DNA of 64,000 nucleotides from Candidatus Zipacnadum vermilionense (lineage in GTDB: Bacteria > Armatimonadota > Zipacnadia > Zipacnadales > Zipacnadaceae): contig JALGSV010000006.1 in the NCBI GenBank assembly GCA_029821755.1, forward strand, positions 62,001 to 126,000, in the 5' to 3' direction. Shown here piece by piece: positions 8,218 through 16,680 of this stretch. Position numbers and translations under genes: made by a program. Below the pieces are notes generated by a model, which was not told where the DNA came from, ran no database searches, and saw only the letters and a list, made by a program, of their open reading frames with translations. Every line of letters starts with the position of its first letter. Positions within the stretch are counted from its first letter, which is position 1.

Positions 8218-9141
8218 TCAGTGGTCGAGTTCCAGTATCTTCTCCCGGTAGTGCAGGTAGTTGACCAGCGGCACGTCCGGGGGCACGCCGTGGTCGGTGG
8301 TGGGGGCGTAGCCGCCGCGGCGGAACATCGCCGGGAGGAGGCGCTCCAGCTCCCGGTCGAGCACACTCAGGTCGGCGCCGTCGGTAAGCAAACGCTTGTC
8401 CAGACCGCCGAAGAGGACCAGGTCTGGGTATTTCTCCCCTATCGCCACCACTTCCTGCCCTGAGGCCACCTCACACGGCGAGACGGCGTCAAAGCCGGCT
8501 TCCCGGTACAGGGGGATGGCCTCGTCCGCGTTGCCATCGGTGTCGAGCATGACGTACAGCGGCCGCGTCTGGCGCTGCCGGGCGCGCTGGATAAGTTCGA
8601 CGTAGTATGGTCGGAGGAACTCCCGCCACACCGCCGGCGAGATGAGCATCCCCGCCTTGTAACAGATGTCCTCGGCCATGGCCAGTTCGTCCAGGGCGTA
8701 GGCGGACTGAATGCGGGCCAAGCTCAGGTCCTGGAAGTTGAGCCACGCCGCCATGATCTCGTGCACCAGCTTCGGCATATCGTAGAAGGCGTAGAGGATG
8801 CCCTCCGGGCCGAACATGTTGCGCAGATACATGTAGCCACCGATGAGGCCCTGGTAGACCCAGAAGGGCGGCGCATCGGCGGCAGAGGCGGCCTCGATTT
8901 CCGCCCGCCCCTGCTCGAAGCCCTCCCACCGGGCCGGATCGGCCGGGTCCAGGCGGTGCTCGACGTTGTCGCGCCAGTCCGCCTCGCAGGCCACCGCGTG
9001 CTGGAGGTAGGTGGGCATGGCCAGGCTGGGCCGGTCCCTGAAGATGCGCTTGATGCGCCCGCTCGTGTCCTGGATGACCTGATACTCCGGAGTCTCCTCC
9101 AGCACTTGCGCCTCGAAGCCGGGCAGTAGGGGCGTTTCCAC
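8218..9141 (-). CDS. UroD-like protein, main part after an in-frame TGA
   Basis: 307 residues covering most of a uroporphyrinogen-decarboxylase-superfamily TIM barrel. The C-terminal motif GGLDKR and the ending TDHGVPPDVPLVNY are typical of UroD-like proteins of sugar or methyl-transfer loci, not of haem synthesis. The missing N-terminus is encoded immediately upstream in the same frame (9142-9360), separated by one TGA. The following codon is GTG, so re-initiation is conceivable, but no ribosome site is seen. Comparison with the intact paralogue at 10469-11530 shows the two parts are one gene. It is either a disrupted gene, a sequencing error or a split gene. Confidence 0.7.
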   Translation of the reverse strand: METPLLPGFEAQVLEETPEYQVIQDTSGRIKRIFRDRPSLAMPTYLQHAVACEADWRDNVEHRLDPADPARWEGFEQGRAEIEAASAADAPPFWVYQGLIGGYMYLRNMFGPEGILYAFYDMPKLVHEIMAAWLNFQDLSLARIQSAYALDELAMAEDICYKAGMLISPAVWREFLRPYYVELIQRARQRQTRPLYVMLDTDGNADEAIPLYREAGFDAVSPCEVASGQEVVAIGEKYPDLVLFGGLDKRLLTDGADLSVLDRELERLLPAMFRRGGYAPTTDHGVPPDVPLVNYLHYREKILELDH

Positions 9142-9360
9142 TCAGCCCAGGTCCACGTTGGGCCCGCGGACGTCCACCGGGTCGAAGCCGAAGAGGTTTG
9201 TCTCGGCCCAATCCTCGGGGAGGCCCTCCCCCTGCCAGCGCTCCAGGGTCTCCGGCCAGAAGTAGAACTCCTGGCGAGGGAAGTGGTCCACCGTGCCGAA
9301 GGTGCAGACGGCCTCGCGGCGCTCGCGGTAGGTCATGGTAGAAGGGGATGGGTTGAACAT
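9142..9360 (-). pseudogene. N-terminal fragment of the UroD-like gene, ended by TGA
   Basis: 72 residues. MTYRERREAV followed by ETLERWQGEGLPEDW closely parallels the N-terminus of the paralogue at 10469-11530 (MTYRELFHEI, then ETLERWYGEGLPRDH). The frame then meets TGA at 9142-9144, and the next codon in the same frame continues the homology (LLPGFEAQVLEET versus LLPAFEEECLEET). The fragment alone cannot fold as a UroD barrel. The start could be the ATG at 9360 or at 9336. Confidence 0.65.
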
Positions 9361-9460
9361 GGGCGGAGGATAATTCGGCGAGAGGAGCGGAGGAACCTGC
9401 CTGGTGCTGCCACCTGGCCGCCTTACGGTGATGCAGAGGAGCTGAGAGTGAGGTGCCGAT

Positions 9461-10393
9461 CTACCACCCCACCACCCGCGGCCCGTCTTGTTCCCATTCC
9501 ACCCCCGTCAGCCACAGCCCCTTCGTCCGGTCGCTGTATGCGTGCTCCACGTCGTCCAGGTCACAGGAGCAGTGGCTCATGTACCAGCGCCCCTCCGCCT
9601 CGAACACCTCGACGGCATGGGCCGGGGAGAAGGCCACGTCCTCCTGGTCCGTGAAGCGCAGGGGATTGTCGGAGACGGCCAGGCGGGTGCCGTCGCGGTG
9701 CTTGTAGAAGAGGTAGTAGAGGCCATCACGGGCGACGACGCAGGGGGATTCCATTGAAGTCGTGGAGTAGTCCGAGGCGAACTCGCGGATCATCACCGGC
9801 CCGGCATCTTGCCAGGAGACGAGGTTGTCCGAGACCGCCGCGCCCAGGGCGACGAGGCGGAAGTGGGTGTCCTTGATCCAGGTGACGTAGTATAGAACGT
9901 ATCCGTAGTCCGGGTGCGGCAGGACGTGCGGATCGCGACAGCAGCCCCAAGTACCCGAGCCCGGCCGATACTCGGCCCAGGAGGTGGAGGGACGGAAGAC
10001 GGGGTTGTGCGGGTGCTTCTCCCAGGTGTACAGGTCCCGCGAGGTCGCCAGGCACATAGACTCCATCTTCAGATCGGTGTTGATGCCGGAGTAGAAGAGG
10101 TAGTAGACGCCCTCTCGCTCGACCACGTAGGGGGCAAAGAGGTGGTGCGTCTCGTGGCGGGAGGCGGGGTCCACCGCCAGCACGTCCGGGCGCGGCTCCC
10201 AGGTCAGCAGGTCCGTGCTGACCGCGTGGCCGAAGCTGATCTCCGCGTCCACGTCATAGCAGCCCCGGCCCGTGGGCCCGACGATGTGGAAGAGGTGCCA
10301 CCGGCCGTCGGGGCCACGGACGAAGCTGTGGTCGTTTACGTAACGACCCTCCGGTTGGTAGACGAGGCGGAAGGGGGAAGGTTGATTGGTCAT
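9461..10393 (-). CDS. GH43/GH32-like five-bladed beta-propeller glycosidase
   Basis: 310 residues without a signal peptide. The start resembles GH32/GH43/GH130-type propellers: VNDHSFVRGPDGRWHLF contains the Asp near residue 20. Blade repeats of the form YYLFYSG, YVLYYV and YYLFYKH follow, and there is a CCRDPHV motif that could carry the central acid. It should hydrolyse or phosphorolyse a small oligosaccharide in the cytoplasm. It lies between two UroD-like genes in the sugar cluster. The ATG at 10393 has no clear ribosome site, and a palindromic repeat sits directly upstream. The exact GH family is uncertain. Confidence 0.65.
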   Translation of the reverse strand: MTNQPSPFRLVYQPEGRYVNDHSFVRGPDGRWHLFHIVGPTGRGCYDVDAEISFGHAVSTDLLTWEPRPDVLAVDPASRHETHHLFAPYVVEREGVYYLFYSGINTDLKMESMCLATSRDLYTWEKHPHNPVFRPSTSWAEYRPGSGTWGCCRDPHVLPHPDYGYVLYYVTWIKDTHFRLVALGAAVSDNLVSWQDAGPVMIREFASDYSTTSMESPCVVARDGLYYLFYKHRDGTRLAVSDNPLRFTDQEDVAFSPAHAVEVFEAEGRWYMSHCSCDLDDVEHAYSDRTKGLWLTGVEWEQDGPRVVGW

Positions 10394-10410
10394 GGGTGAG
10401 CGGCCGGACC

Positions 10411-10450
10411 CACCCCCCTGCCCCCCTCCCTGGTAGGGAGGGGGGAGTTG
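10411..10450. repeat. C-rich palindromic repeat
   Basis: CCCCCCTCCCTGG with TAGGGAGGGGGG forms a short strong hairpin between two minus-strand genes. It belongs to the C/T-rich family also seen at 4471-4525, 37341-37383, 46989-47030 and 62897-62952. Confidence 0.6.
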
Positions 10451-10468
10451 AGAGGGCAAGAGGCGCGG

Positions 10469-11530
10469 CTAGAACCGCAGATTCCGCACCTGGTCCAGAT
10501 ACCACTTGTACATCTCCAGGGATACGCCAGGGGTGATCAGGTGGTCGGGCATCATGAGGTACCCGCCGTCCTTGAGCAGCGGCATCAGGCGGTCGAACTC
10601 AGCGAGAACGTCAACCTGGCTGCGCTCCAGGGTGAGCTTGTCGAAGTTGCCGACGATGCGCAGGTCCTTGCCGTGCTTACGCCGCAAAGCCATGCCATCG
10701 GCATGCCAAACGCCGACCTCGACGGGGAACTGCACGTTCACCCCCGCCTCCAGCCAGGGGCCGACCAGGGCGCTGACATCGCCATCGGAGTCGATGCCGT
10801 ACAACTTCACGCCGTACTCCTCCAGCTTGTTGCGAATCTTGCGGTAGCCCGGCGCGACGCACTCGTTGAAGATCATGGGGCTGACCAGCGGCCCGGCCCG
10901 GCCGCAGATGTCCTCCCAGCCAAAGCCCATGTCCACCTGGATATGCGGCAGCACCTGGTCCAAGCCCCAGCAGGTCAGGTCCGCGACGGTGTTGACCATG
11001 TCGGCATAGCAGTCCCGGTCATCGAACATCAGGTACGACATGCCTTCGACGCCCATCCAGTTGCGGATCCAGCCCATCATCGAAGCGGTCCCCACCGTCA
11101 GGGGGAGACCCGAAGCCTCCGCCGTGGCGATCTGCTGGGAGAGGTTCTCGGGGAGGCGGGCCGGGTCGGGCTGTAGGCGCTTCTTATACTCCGGCCAGTC
11201 CGCAGCCGTCTTGAGCGTGAAGTCGATGAAGTGCGGGATGCAGGACTTGCCCTTCCAGTCCTTGCACACCACGCCATCTCCCTGGCGGAAGATGCGGTAC
11301 TCCTCGGTCTCCTCCAGGCACTCCTCCTCGAAGGCAGGCAGAAGATTCAGGTCGACGCCCACGCCGCCCCATTGAGGGACGGTACCGAAGTATTCGTGCG
11401 TGTGGTCGCGCGGCAGGCCCTCGCCATACCAGCGCTCCAGGGTCTCCTCCCAGCCGGTCCAGTGGATGACCGGCATCCGGTCGAAGTCGCCGTAGAACAT
11501 GATTTCGTGAAACAGCTCGCGATAGGTCAC
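10469..11530 (-). CDS. Uroporphyrinogen-decarboxylase-like protein (intact)
   Basis: 353 residues, the length of the UroD superfamily. It shares the N-terminal MTYRE start, ETLERWYGEGLPRD and the C-terminal GNFDK motif with its damaged neighbour. The haem-pathway UroD N-terminal R-Q-A-G-R motif is absent. Such proteins in heterotroph gene clusters are thought to be cobamide- or substrate-linked methyltransferase/decarboxylase relatives, but no function is established here. The start is the GTG at 11530, nine bases after AAGGGAG; the frame upstream is just intergenic sequence. Confidence 0.75.
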   Translation of the reverse strand: MTYRELFHEIMFYGDFDRMPVIHWTGWEETLERWYGEGLPRDHTHEYFGTVPQWGGVGVDLNLLPAFEEECLEETEEYRIFRQGDGVVCKDWKGKSCIPHFIDFTLKTAADWPEYKKRLQPDPARLPENLSQQIATAEASGLPLTVGTASMMGWIRNWMGVEGMSYLMFDDRDCYADMVNTVADLTCWGLDQVLPHIQVDMGFGWEDICGRAGPLVSPMIFNECVAPGYRKIRNKLEEYGVKLYGIDSDGDVSALVGPWLEAGVNVQFPVEVGVWHADGMALRRKHGKDLRIVGNFDKLTLERSQVDVLAEFDRLMPLLKDGGYLMMPDHLITPGVSLEMYKWYLDQVRNLRF

Positions 11531-11658
11531 TGTGGTGACTCCCTTCAGAATAAGCGTCCGAGGGCCGGGGGGTCCTGTCGGCGTCGGCCGCAGCTTAGCA
11601 AGCGGGCGGCCGTCACGCCGCCGACGGCGCGAAAGCCGCCCCACGCGGACCGACGGCC

Positions 11659-12816
11659 CTACAAGTTCGCCGTGGTCAGCGCCTCCCGGTACAGGTCCAT
11701 GACCTCCGCCTCGGTCGGCACGCGCGGGTTGCAGGCCACGTCCGGGAAGTCCATGCAGTCCTTAAGCACCGGACCCAGGCCCGACTCGGGGACGTTGAGG
11801 TCGCACAGGCTGATATACATCCCGATCCGCTTCATCCAGGCGATGATCGCCTCCACCGCCTCGCCGCAGTCGGTTACCGAGGCCTCGAAAAGCCGGGCCA
11901 CCTTGGTGAACTTGTCCGCTGCCGCCTCGCAGGTGAAGCGCAGGAAGGGCGGGTAGACGACCGCGAGCGACTGGCCGTGCGCCACATGCGGGAAGTGGCC
12001 GCTAATCGGCTGGCCCATGGCGTGGGGCAGCGTTGTCCCCGCGTTGGAGATGGACATGCCGGCCAGGGTGTCGGCCCAGGCCAGGTTGGTGCGCGCCTCC
12101 AGGTTGGCGCCGTCCGCCACGGCCGTCTCGACGTTCTCGGCCAGCAAACGCAGGGCCTCCAGCGTCATCAGGTCCGTCATCGGCGTGGCCCCGGGGTTGG
12201 TGTAGGACTCGAAGGCGTGGGTGAAGGCGTCGAAGGCAGTGGAAGCGGTGAGCGGCGCGGGCAGGCTCAGCATCAGCTCGGGATCCACGATCGCCGCACG
12301 GGGGAAGACCTGATCGTGGGCGATGGCCGACTTACACTCGATGGCGCTGTTGGTGATGACCGCGTAGCGGGTGGCATGAGCGCCGGTCCCCGAGGTGGTG
12401 GTGACCGCGATGATGGGCAGCGTCAGCGGCGTCGGCTGCTGGGGCTGGAAGTACATGTAGTCCCACACACTGCCGGGATGGGTCGCGGCGACGGCGATGC
12501 CCTTGGCGGTGTCAATGGTACTGCCGCCGCCGATGCCGATGACGCACTCGACGCCCTCGTCCTGGGCGATCCGCGCGCCGCGGTCGATGCTCTCCACGGT
12601 GGGGTTGGGGACGGCCTGGTCGTAGACGACCACCGACAGCCGCGCCGCCTCCAGGCTGGCTTGGGCCCGAGCGAACATCGGCTGCAGCGCCGGCTCCCAG
12701 GGCACGGTGACCAGCATGACGCGCCCGCCGTGCGGGGCGGTGAGTTCTCCGAGCATTTCCAGTTTCCCCGCGCCAAACTCGATGGCGGTGGGGGCGAGAT
12801 GGCGGAAGTTGAGCAT
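11659..12816 (-). CDS. Iron-containing alcohol dehydrogenase
   Basis: 385 residues, the standard length for the family. The NAD-binding motif GIGGGSTIDTAKG is near residue 95. The metal ligands are in FDAFTHAFE (Asp and His), LPHAMGQ (His) and VAHGQS (His). It reduces an aldehyde or oxidises an alcohol (lactaldehyde/1,3-propanediol class) with NAD(P)H in the cytoplasm. The ATG at 12816 has a perfect AGGAGG six bases away. It is the third dehydrogenase in the sugar region, suggesting disposal of reducing power or deoxysugar-derived aldehydes. Confidence 0.9.
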   Translation of the reverse strand: MLNFRHLAPTAIEFGAGKLEMLGELTAPHGGRVMLVTVPWEPALQPMFARAQASLEAARLSVVVYDQAVPNPTVESIDRGARIAQDEGVECVIGIGGGSTIDTAKGIAVAATHPGSVWDYMYFQPQQPTPLTLPIIAVTTTSGTGAHATRYAVITNSAIECKSAIAHDQVFPRAAIVDPELMLSLPAPLTASTAFDAFTHAFESYTNPGATPMTDLMTLEALRLLAENVETAVADGANLEARTNLAWADTLAGMSISNAGTTLPHAMGQPISGHFPHVAHGQSLAVVYPPFLRFTCEAAADKFTKVARLFEASVTDCGEAVEAIIAWMKRIGMYISLCDLNVPESGLGPVLKDCMDFPDVACNPRVPTEAEVMDLYREALTTANL

Positions 12817-12876
12817 AGTATCCTCCTGAGTAAGTGTCAGTTGACAGTGTCAGTTGTGGACGTAGGGGCGCGTTTT

Positions 12877-13008
12877 GGGTTGTGTTCAAAAAGGCCGTTT
12901 CCGCGTGGGGCGGGCTTCCAGCCCGCCACGGGAGCCGCATATTCATGGGATGGCGGGCTGGAAGCCCGCCCCACGCGGACAGAAGGAGCGACTTTTTGAA
13001 CACAACCC
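12877..13008. repeat. Nested inverted-repeat element (MITE-like), dimer form
   Basis: The outer arms are 17-bp perfect inverted repeats (12877-12893 and 12992-13008, core GTTGTGTTCAAAAAG). The inner arms are 27-bp perfect inverted repeats (12901-12927 and 12952-12978, core GTGGGGCGGGCTTCCAG). The inner part belongs to a dispersed family whose copies include 43921-43983, 44957-44993, 52192-52271 and 60050-60083. It has no coding content. Whether it is a mobilised miniature element or a REP-like structure is open. Confidence 0.8.
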
Positions 13009-13073
13009 TTGCCGCGTCTGCGCGGCAACACACGCCCGAGCGCTACGGTGTGGACAGCGACGGGCTACAGAGC

Positions 13074-13748
13074 TCACCGCAGAAACCGAGCGATGAAGAG
13101 GCGGACCCCGTCTATCATCAGCGAGACGCGCCCTGGGTCAACGTCTTCGAGTCTTTCGAACCTGTGGTGGTCCACGTCGTTCCGCAGTCCTCCCCACGCG
13201 ACCACGTGTTTCTGTTGGGTCTTGTCGTATTCGGGAAAACCCCCCTGTCCGTGGAGGTGGTACAGGGCTTGGTTGTACTTCTCGATGCTCCCGTCGCCCG
13301 ACCAGGGGCCGACGTGCTCTTCGTGTAGTTTCCTTAGGGCATCTTCCAGGACCGCCCCGGCGAGGCTTGCGGCGGGGATGTGGTACGGGCTGCCTGCGCT
13401 GCAGAAGTGCTTGGCCATTTCGAGCAGGTCGTCGAATACCTCCGCGGTGATCTCCTGGCGTAGGCCCGGAAGAGCCGCGGCCAGGTCGCTTCTAGCGCCC
13501 TGAAGTACCCCCCAGCAGGCGGTGAACACGGCCCGCTCGCCCGACGGCTGTTTCTTCTTGACAACATCCCGGAAGCGGGCCCAGTGCAGGTTCTCCTTGT
13601 ACGGCCCGAAGGACAACCTGATGACGTTCTCCGCCGATGTACGCCAGGCTGCGTACCCTCGCTCCCAAGCGGCACCGCCAGCCCGGTCGATTTCCTCAGC
13701 CGACTTGAGCAACTCATCCATGCGGTTCAGATATGGCTCAATGGCCAT
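13074..13748 (-). CDS. HEPN-like (DUF4145/abortive-infection-like) protein
   Basis: 224 residues, wholly helical by composition. The C-terminal half resembles HEPN-type domains found in abortive-infection and toxin proteins. It has an R-x4-H motif (Arg189 to His194, in LRNDVDHH), which in that superfamily is the RNase site. The N-terminal half (residues 1-100) has no recognised domain. The ATG at 13748 lies ten bases after AGGAGG. It sits alone between an alcohol-dehydrogenase gene and a MITE-like element, with visibly less extreme GC use than its neighbours. That suggests an acquired defence or toxin gene; the role is inference. Confidence 0.55.
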   Translation of the reverse strand: MAIEPYLNRMDELLKSAEEIDRAGGAAWERGYAAWRTSAENVIRLSFGPYKENLHWARFRDVVKKKQPSGERAVFTACWGVLQGARSDLAAALPGLRQEITAEVFDDLLEMAKHFCSAGSPYHIPAASLAGAVLEDALRKLHEEHVGPWSGDGSIEKYNQALYHLHGQGGFPEYDKTQQKHVVAWGGLRNDVDHHRFERLEDVDPGRVSLMIDGVRLFIARFLR

Positions 13749-13816
13749 CGGTCCATGGCCTCCTGAAGCGTCAGATGGTTGGTTATCGATGCTCCACGAC
13801 GCCGCGCCAGCCGCCC

Positions 13817-14899
13817 CTACGTGGTGATCATCACTTTCAAATGGTCCGCGCCCGGCGTCAGCATGAAGCGCACGGCCTCCGGGGTCTGCTCCAGCGCGAA
13901 GCGGTGCGTGATCAGACGCTTGGGGTCCAGGCGACCCTCCGCCAGCAGGGCGAGAGGGATAGTCCACGGCTCCCCGGGCCAGGTGGGGCCGTACGACATC
14001 CACTGGCCGCGCAGGGTTAACATGCGCCGGCAGATTTGTTCCCGCTGCTCCCCGGTGAGCACGACCTCACCCGGGCCGGTACCGACCATCACCAGCGCGC
14101 CGCCCTTGGCCAGAGACTCCAACGCCGGGGCGAAGGCGGCGTAGTGTCCACTGCACTCCAGGCAGACCTCCGTCCCGCGCCCGGCGGTCAGCTCCCGGAC
14201 TTGCTCGGGGACGGAGTCCGCGGTGCTCAGCACCGTCTCGGCCCCCAGCGAGGCGGCCAGGGCCAGCTTCTCCGGGATAACATCACAGGCGATCACCGGC
14301 GCGGCCCCCAGGGCCAGAGCGACCTGGACGGCCAGGAGACCAATGGCACCGGCGCCCATGACGAGGACGGCGGGGCCTGCCCCCCCGGCCTCGCCCGGGA
14401 ACAGACCGGACAGCAGGCAGCCCTTGGTCGCTACCGACAACGGCTCCAACATGGCGGCGGATTCATCGTCCACTGCGTCCGGAAGTGACAGGAAGTTGCT
14501 CGCGGGGGCTACCATGTACTCCGCCAACCCGCCGTCCTTCCGTGAGCCGAAGAAGCTGTAGCCGTCGCAAAGGGAGAACTCCCCGCGCCGGCAGTAGGAG
14601 CAGGTGAAGTCGGGGAGAAGCGGGAGGAGGGCGACGCGCTGGCCGACCGCCAGGGTCTCTCCGCCCGGCACCGACGAGACGCCGGTGTCACCGGGGCGAG
14701 AAGCCTCCACCACTCCGCTGCACTCATGGCCCAGCACCACGCGGTTCCACTTTTCGTCCGGGTCCCGCAGGCGGGCCAGGTCGCTGCCGCAGATCCCGCA
14801 GGCCCGCATGCGCACCAGCACTTCCCCCGGCCCGGGCTCGGGCGGAGGACGGTCCACGACGGTTACCTCGCCGGGTTGGGTGCGCAGGATGGCCCTTAT
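13817..14899 (-). CDS. Zinc-dependent sorbitol/threonine-dehydrogenase-like enzyme, apparent ATA start
   Basis: About 360 residues of the MDR zinc family. The catalytic Cys lies in ACGICGSD and GHE in LGHECSG. A four-Cys structural lobe is only partly present (CSYC, then C in FSLCDGYSF). The Rossmann motif GAGAIG is near residue 180. The first in-frame ATG/GTG (14857) would cut off the strand that begins the fold. The upstream codons read (ATA)-R-A-I-L-R-T-Q-P-G-E-V, the normal MDR N-terminus. The ATA at 14899 overlaps the kinase stop as ATAA, exactly where an ATGA overlap would be, and GGGAGGG lies upstream. It probably acts with the FGGY kinase on a sugar or polyol. Confidence 0.85.
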   Translation of the reverse strand: MRAILRTQPGEVTVVDRPPPEPGPGEVLVRMRACGICGSDLARLRDPDEKWNRVVLGHECSGVVEASRPGDTGVSSVPGGETLAVGQRVALLPLLPDFTCSYCRRGEFSLCDGYSFFGSRKDGGLAEYMVAPASNFLSLPDAVDDESAAMLEPLSVATKGCLLSGLFPGEAGGAGPAVLVMGAGAIGLLAVQVALALGAAPVIACDVIPEKLALAASLGAETVLSTADSVPEQVRELTAGRGTEVCLECSGHYAAFAPALESLAKGGALVMVGTGPGEVVLTGEQREQICRRMLTLRGQWMSYGPTWPGEPWTIPLALLAEGRLDPKRLITHRFALEQTPEAVRFMLTPGADHLKVMITT

Positions 14900-16407
14900 A
14901 CTATATCCCTCCCCCGCGCCAGGTGGTGGAAGCTGGGGCGCAAGACGGTGAAGACCTCGGCCAGGAGGCTACACAGCGGCGCGTAGTGCTGGTGCTGCTC
15001 GGGCCGCGGGTCGTAGCGCTGCTTGAGGCGGATCGGCGCGGTCATGTCGGCCGGGGAGGCGTACAGCTCCGCGCCCAGACCGGCCAGCAGCGCCGCGCCG
15101 TGGCAGGTGACCTCCGGCGCATCCATGATCAGCACCGGCCGGCCGGTTACATCGGCCACTATCTGGTTGACCAGCGGCAAATTGCTCTGCCCGCCGGAGA
15201 TGTGAATCTCCTCAATCTGCCCCTGGTGCACCTCCTCCTGCAGCCCCTGCAGCCGGCCCAGGGCCAGAGCGTTGCCCTCGATGACGGCGCGAATCAGGTG
15301 CCCCGCCGTGTGGTCCGGCCGCAGACCGAAGAATACGCCCCGGCAGTCGTCCTCCCACAGTGGTGCGCGCTGCCCCACCATGTAGGGCAGGAAGAGCAGG
15401 TCGGAGGGTGTATCCAGAGTCGCCTCGGCCAGCGCGGCCATCTGCTCGAAGCTCAACTCCGCCCCGGCCTGCTGGAGCACCCCGCGCAGCCAACTAAGTG
15501 CCGCCCCGCCGTAGTCCACGTTCGCCGCGTGGACCCAGCGCCCCGGCACCGCGTGGTTGTGCATCTGCAGGTCCGTGTAGGGCTGCGGCGCGCGCAGGAT
15601 CGAGGCCAGGACGCTAGCCGTGCCGAGGACCAGGAAGGACTGCCCGTCCTCCACCACTCCCGCTCCGGTCGCCGCTGCCAGCAGGTCCATGCACCCGGCA
15701 ACCACCGGCAAGCCTTCGGCCAGACCGGTGGCAGCCGCGGCCTCGCGGGTCACCTCCCCCACCACCTGCGCGGGTGGGGTCATCGGCGGCAGCTTCTCCG
15801 CCGGCAGGTCAAAGCGTTCCAAGATCTTCGGCGACCAGTCGGCGATGCCCATGTCATACAGCAACGACATGCCGCCCTCGGTCAGATCGGTGGTGGCGGC
15901 GCCGGTCAGGCGGTAGACCAGGAAGCCATTGGCGTGCAGGAGCCAGCGTGCGTTGGCGAGGGTCTCGGGCTCATGCGCGCGCAGCCAGAGCAGCTTGGGG
16001 AGGAGGTAGGAGGGGTCGATCCGGTTGCCGGAGAGGCGCATTATCTCCTCCTCGTCCATCGCCGCCCGGATCGCCTCGCACTCAGCCATGGAACGCCGGT
16101 CTAGCCAGAGCGGAGCGGGGCGCAGGACGCGACCGGCCTCGTCCACTGCCACCACAGCGCTGCTTTGGGAGGCAATCCCCACCGCCCGCGGCTGCAGGCC
16201 GGAGTCCCCCAGGACCTGCCGGATGGTGGCCGCGGAAGCCTCCCACCAAGTATCCGGGTCCTGCTCGGCCCAGCCGGGATGCGGGCGCGCGGTCGGGTAG
16301 TCGCGTTGGGCCGTGGCCAGAACGCGTCCCTCTAAGTCGAACAAAACGGTTTTCACGCTGGAGGTCCCCAGGTCCAGTCCCAGGAGAGCCTCCGAGGAAG
16401 CGGGCAT
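14896..16407 (-). CDS. FGGY-family sugar kinase (xylulokinase-like)
   Basis: 503 residues, typical for FGGY kinases. The N-terminal phosphate-binding motif is GLDLGTSSVKTVLFD (residues about 9-23). The central catalytic segment contains AGCMDLLAAATGAG, and the C-terminal domain has HISGGQSNLPLVNQIVADV. It transfers phosphate from ATP to a ketose or polyol in the cytoplasm. The ATG at 16407 has GAGG eight bases before it; the open frame upstream to 16830 is intergenic. The 3' end overlaps the dehydrogenase gene by four bases, so the dehydrogenase product is plausibly the kinase substrate. Xylulose versus another ketose cannot be decided. Confidence 0.85.
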   Translation of the reverse strand: MPASSEALLGLDLGTSSVKTVLFDLEGRVLATAQRDYPTARPHPGWAEQDPDTWWEASAATIRQVLGDSGLQPRAVGIASQSSAVVAVDEAGRVLRPAPLWLDRRSMAECEAIRAAMDEEEIMRLSGNRIDPSYLLPKLLWLRAHEPETLANARWLLHANGFLVYRLTGAATTDLTEGGMSLLYDMGIADWSPKILERFDLPAEKLPPMTPPAQVVGEVTREAAAATGLAEGLPVVAGCMDLLAAATGAGVVEDGQSFLVLGTASVLASILRAPQPYTDLQMHNHAVPGRWVHAANVDYGGAALSWLRGVLQQAGAELSFEQMAALAEATLDTPSDLLFLPYMVGQRAPLWEDDCRGVFFGLRPDHTAGHLIRAVIEGNALALGRLQGLQEEVHQGQIEEIHISGGQSNLPLVNQIVADVTGRPVLIMDAPEVTCHGAALLAGLGAELYASPADMTAPIRLKQRYDPRPEQHQHYAPLCSLLAEVFTVLRPSFHHLARGRDIV

Positions 16408-16680
16408 GAGTGCAACCTCGGATAGAGAAGTCGGAAGTCGAGAGTAGGTGGGAGATTCGGCACGAGAGAACAATAATCCTTCCAGCGAACAGGCAGGAGT
16501 TGGGAAGTGGGTAGGGGAATGGACAGCGGTCGCTCGCAGGTCAGGCGGAAGCCCGTAGATGAGCCGGGCTCTGCTATACAGAGGGGCCATCCCGGGCAAC
16601 GTCCGCCCACCTGATGGGCTCTGGGCGGCTTCTGGCGCCCGCTCCGGGCTCTCTCTGCCCGGCATTAGGAGGAGCAACTC

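Noticed and set aside
9142-9144. Selenocysteine at the in-frame TGA
   Set aside because: The intact paralogue has no cysteine at this place, the site is a loop, and I see no clear stem-loop directly after TGA; a disrupted gene or error is simpler.
12877-13008. CRISPR-like repeat array
   Set aside because: The repeats are inverted, not evenly spaced direct repeats, and there are no spacers or cas genes.
16408-16680. Promoter of the peroxiredoxin gene at the TATACA box
   Set aside because: No acceptable -35 box at the right spacing; too weak to list as a feature.
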